From NCBI GenBank assembly GCA_017305055.1, contig JAFKMZ010000007.1:1-64000 (forward strand): a stretch of 64,000 nt of DNA. The letters are read 5' to 3'. Both the position numbers and the translations under genes were made by a program. The stretch's first letter is position 1, and the number at the start of each line of letters is the position of its first letter. The DNA comes from Lysobacterales bacterium. GTDB lineage: Bacteria > Pseudomonadota > Gammaproteobacteria > Xanthomonadales > Rhodanobacteraceae. The notes beneath the pieces are model-generated. The model was not told the origin of the DNA and did no database searches. It saw only the letters and a program-made list of their open reading frames with translations. Below are positions 61,135-64,000 of the stretch, one piece after another.

Positions 61135-64000
61135 ATGTTCGCCACACTGATCCATCGCCCTGTCGGCACCTCGCTGCTCGCCATCGGGCTGGCGCTCGCG
61201 GGCGTGTGGGCGTACCTGCTGCTGGGCGTGGCCGCGTTTCCGTCGATCCAGTTTCCCGGCGTCGCGGTGTTCGCGCAATTACCCGGGGCCAGTGCGCAGA
61301 CCATGGCGGCCACCGTCGTCGGCCCACTGGAGCGGCACCTGGGCCGGATCCCGGGTGTCCGGCAGATGGTTTCCAACACCCGGGAGGGCACTACGCAGAT
61401 CATGGTGCTGTTCAATTTCGGGCGCAGCACCGACGCGGCGGCACGCGAGGTGCAGGCGGCGATCAACGCGGCAGCGGCCGATCTGCCGAGCGGCTTGCCG
61501 AACCCGCCGCAATATTTCAAGTTCGATACCTCACAGGTGCCGGTGCTGGTGGTGTCGCTCACCTCGACCAGCCTGCCGGCGGACCAGCTCTACGACCTGA
61601 CCGACACCCTGCTGAAGCCGGCGGTCATGCAGCTGCCTGGCGTGGCCAATGTCCAGGTCGGTGGCGGCACACCGCACGCGGTGCGCGTCGAACTCAACAC
61701 GTCCGCGCTGGCGAAGCTTGGCCTGACCAGCAACGACGTGGCGAACGCCCTGCGCGCGGCGAACGTCACCGCGCCGCTCGGCACACTCAGCGATGGCGTG
61801 ACGCAGATGGCGCTCAGCACCGACGTGCTGCGCAGCCCGGCGCAGTTCGCGCACCTGGTGATCGCGATGCGTCGCGGCGTGCCGATCCGCCTGGCCGACG
61901 TGGCAAAGGTCACCAGCGGGCAGCAGGACAAGTACGCCGCGGCATGGTTCAACGGCGAGCGCGCAGTGACGATGCAGATCAGCAAGCGCTCCGAGGCGAA
62001 TGCGGTGGCCACCGTCGACGCGATCCGCGCCGCGTTGCCGCGCCTGCGCGCGCTGCTGCCGGCGGATGTCGAGATCATGCCGGTGTTCGACCTCACGCCG
62101 ACCACCCTGTCGGCCCTGCACGAGGTGGAAGTCGCGCTGCTCATGAGTATCGTGATGGTGGCGCTGGTGATGCTGGTGTTCCTGCGACGGACGCGGCCGA
62201 CGGTGATTGCCATGTTCAGCGTGCCGCTGTCGCTCGCCGGCGCGCTGATCGTGATGTGGGCGCTGGGCTTCACGCTCAACCTGTTTTCGCTCATCGCGCT
62301 GGTGCTGTGCGTCGGCTTCGTGGTCGACGACGCGATCGTGGTGATCGAGAACATCGTGCGCCACATGGAGCGCGGCGAACGGCCGTTGCCGGCGGCGCTG
62401 GCCGGGGTGCGGGAAATCGGCTTCACCGTGGTCTCGATCACGCTGTCGCTGCTGGCGGTGTTCGCGCCGCTGGTTTTCGGCAACAACGTGTTCACGGTGC
62501 TGATGCGCGAGTTCGCGGTGACCCTGGTTGCCACGATCGTGATCTCCGCCGTGGTCTCGCTGACCCTGACGCCTGCGCTGTGTGGGCGCTGGCTGACCGA
62601 CACCGCACCGCAGTCGGGGGGACGCGGCTGTCTGGAGCGTGGCGCCGAAACCTTCGACCGCGCCCTGCTGCGTGCGTACGAACGCGCGCTGGACTGGGCG
62701 CTGCGCCACCGCCGCCTCATGCGCTGGCAACCGCTGGTGCTGCTGATCCTGACCGTGGTGCTCGCGGTCGCCGTGGTCAAGACCGCCGGTGGCGGCCTGA
62801 TGCCAAAGGAGGACACCGGCTTGCTGCAGGCCAGCATCCGCGGCGACGCGAACATCTCGCCAGCCCGGCTGGCCACCCGCGTGCGTGAGCTCGCGGCGGT
62901 AATGCAGGCCGATCCCGCGGTACTCGACGTGTCGGCCGAACTCGGTGGCGGCGATGGCCCCAATCCCGGCGCGGTTGGCAACACCGCGAACCTGTTTGTC
63001 GATTTGAAGCCGTACGGGAATGGCCCGGGCACGCGCCAGGATACGGCGCAGGAGGTCGTCGACCGGCTCAGCAAGTACTACAAGACCGTCGCGGACATGG
63101 ACGTCTCGTTGACCCCGGTGCAATTCATCCAGGGCGGCGGCGGTGGCGGCAACGGCGGCGGCCAGTACTCGTTCCAGCTCGACAGCACCGACGGCGCATC
63201 GCTGCAGGCGCCGACCCTGCGGCTGGAGCGGATCATGCGCGGCATGCCGCAGTTCCGCGACGTGAGCAGCACGTTCGACAGCATCGGCCTGCAGCAGATG
63301 CTGCAGGTCGACCGCGACGCCGCCGCGCGCCTGCATGTCAGCATGGCGCAAGTGGACACTGCGCTCGCCAATGCGTTCGGCCAGACCCCGGTATCCATCA
63401 TCTACTCGGACATCAACCAGTACCGCGTGGTGCTGACCGCGGCCAGCGCCGATTCGCTCAGCCCCGGCACCCTGCTCAACACCTATGTGCGCAACAGTGC
63501 TGGCACCATGGTCCCGCTGTCGGCCATCGCGACGATCCAGCCGCGCATCGCGCCGGTCACCGTGCAGCACTTCAACCAGCTGGAATCGGCCGCGATCAAC
63601 TACAACCTGGCCAAGGACGTCACCCAGGCCGCAGGCCTGCAACTGGTCAACCAGGCGATGTTTGCCGCGCAGCTGCCGCCGGGCGTGGTCAAGCGCTACA
63701 CCGGCGACAACCAGCAACTGATCGAGGCGATGGGCAACGCGCTGATCATGCTGTTCGCCGTCATCGCCGCGATGTACCTCGTGCTTGGCATCCTGTACGA
63801 AAGCCTGCTCCACCCGCTGACCATCATCTCGACGCTGCCGGCCGCCGGTGCCGGCGCGTTCCTCGCAATGCTCGTCACGCAGAGCCAGCTCACGCTGATC
63901 TCGGTGATCGCAGTGCTGATGCTGATCGGCATCGTCAAGAAGAACGCGATCCTGATGGTCGACTTTGCCCTCGTCGCCGAGCGCGAACGCAGCCTGCCCC
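61135..64000 (+). CDS. RND efflux pump permease (HAE1/MdtBC-like), 5' part
   Basis: At least 955 residues of an RND-family inner-membrane transporter, running off the window end. It opens MFATLIHRPVGTSLLAIGLALAGVWAYLLL, then FPSIQFPGVAVFAQLPGASAQTMAATVVGPLERHL. The two porter domains and membrane helix 4 with the proton-relay pair GFVVDDAIVVIENIVRH are present. A second half includes PKEDTGLLQASIRG and GIVKKNAILMVDFAL. A glycine-rich QGGGGGGNGGG loop occurs near residue 665. It resembles MdtB/MdtC-type pumps. The membrane fusion partner is not in the window and may lie downstream. No strong RBS. Confidence 0.94.
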   Translation, partial: MFATLIHRPVGTSLLAIGLALAGVWAYLLLGVAAFPSIQFPGVAVFAQLPGASAQTMAATVVGPLERHLGRIPGVRQMVSNTREGTTQIMVLFNFGRSTDAAAREVQAAINAAAADLPSGLPNPPQYFKFDTSQVPVLVVSLTSTSLPADQLYDLTDTLLKPAVMQLPGVANVQVGGGTPHAVRVELNTSALAKLGLTSNDVANALRAANVTAPLGTLSDGVTQMALSTDVLRSPAQFAHLVIAMRRGVPIRLADVAKVTSGQQDKYAAAWFNGERAVTMQISKRSEANAVATVDAIRAALPRLRALLPADVEIMPVFDLTPTTLSALHEVEVALLMSIVMVALVMLVFLRRTRPTVIAMFSVPLSLAGALIVMWALGFTLNLFSLIALVLCVGFVVDDAIVVIENIVRHMERGERPLPAALAGVREIGFTVVSITLSLLAVFAPLVFGNNVFTVLMREFAVTLVATIVISAVVSLTLTPALCGRWLTDTAPQSGGRGCLERGAETFDRALLRAYERALDWALRHRRLMRWQPLVLLILTVVLAVAVVKTAGGGLMPKEDTGLLQASIRGDANISPARLATRVRELAAVMQADPAVLDVSAELGGGDGPNPGAVGNTANLFVDLKPYGNGPGTRQDTAQEVVDRLSKYYKTVADMDVSLTPVQFIQGGGGGGNGGGQYSFQLDSTDGASLQAPTLRLERIMRGMPQFRDVSSTFDSIGLQQMLQVDRDAAARLHVSMAQVDTALANAFGQTPVSIIYSDINQYRVVLTAASADSLSPGTLLNTYVRNSAGTMVPLSAIATIQPRIAPVTVQHFNQLESAAINYNLAKDVTQAAGLQLVNQAMFAAQLPPGVVKRYTGDNQQLIEAMGNALIMLFAVIAAMYLVLGILYESLLHPLTIISTLPAAGAGAFLAMLVTQSQLTLISVIAVLMLIGIVKKNAILMVDFALVAERERSLP

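Noticed and set aside
61531-63813. 760-residue minus-strand frame within the RND gene
   Set aside because: Antisense shadow; text is His/Arg/Gln-rich, and the plus strand reads as a clear RND transporter.
1-64000. CRISPR arrays, rRNA and tRNA genes
   Set aside because: No regularly spaced repeats, and no tRNA cloverleaf or rRNA-like sequence noticed in the intergenic regions read.

Overview
The window is about 64 kb of GC-rich, densely coded DNA. Gene content and style point to a gammaproteobacterium of the Xanthomonadales, most likely the Rhodanobacter/Dyella/Luteibacter side (inference). The signs are the tsaD // rpsU-yqeY-dnaG core block, an AlgZ/AlgR-type LytTR two-component pair, many secreted peptidases with TonB-dependent receptors, and REP-like palindromes between genes. 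No rRNA, tRNA, CRISPR array or intact transposase was seen. The window starts inside a folE gene and ends inside an RND efflux pump gene.

Layout. 1-7.2 kb: end of folE; a translationally coupled minus-strand set of secreted TAP-like hydrolase, ABC ATPase and ABC permease; a ferredoxin-NADP reductase; and a second ABC ATPase/permease pair on the plus strand. 7.2-12.8 kb: tsaD divergent from rpsU, yqeY, a 56-residue DUF1328 membrane protein and dnaG, then dedA and a glutathione transferase. rpoD does not follow dnaG. 12.9-17.1 kb: an accessory islet with a lipoprotein / DUF2235 (Tle-like) lipase / membrane protein cassette that looks like an immunity-effector set, then an Xre-RES toxin-antitoxin pair and a short array of degenerate direct repeats resembling an insertion-sequence end. 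17.2-20.5 kb: phhA divergent from an Lrp/AsnC regulator, then plsC and a YheT-like hydrolase. 20.6-29.8 kb: a stand-alone GH94 protein divergent from an operon of two PF10091 glucoamylase-like proteins, a MerA-like flavoprotein and 6-phosphogluconate dehydrogenase. Together these look like a beta-1,2-glucan module feeding the pentose phosphate pathway. 30-34.3 kb: DUF2945-DUF488-DUF3298 genes, the LytTR pair bordered by REP-like repeats, and a carboxylesterase.

34.4-52.9 kb is a secreted-hydrolase region: penicillin-acylase-family enzyme, two large sortilin/BNR-repeat proteins, a lipoprotein alpha/beta hydrolase, an M28 peptidase and a TonB-dependent receptor on the minus strand, and a divergent S9 prolyl-oligopeptidase-type peptidase. 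The set is best read as capture and breakdown of peptides or acylated amines at the cell surface. 53-64 kb: a small secreted protein of unknown role, a second folE, an ECF sigma factor with no adjacent anti-sigma gene, an M20 amidohydrolase, a membrane TlpA-like thioredoxin, pgl, a clear cobalamin riboswitch with btuB, and the RND pump.

The least ordinary parts are the effector/immunity-like cassette with its neighbouring toxin-antitoxin pair, and the GH94/PF10091 carbohydrate locus, which resembles a cyclic beta-1,2-glucan synthase split into separate proteins without its glycosyltransferase. All function calls rest on reading motifs and gene context. No database search was possible.
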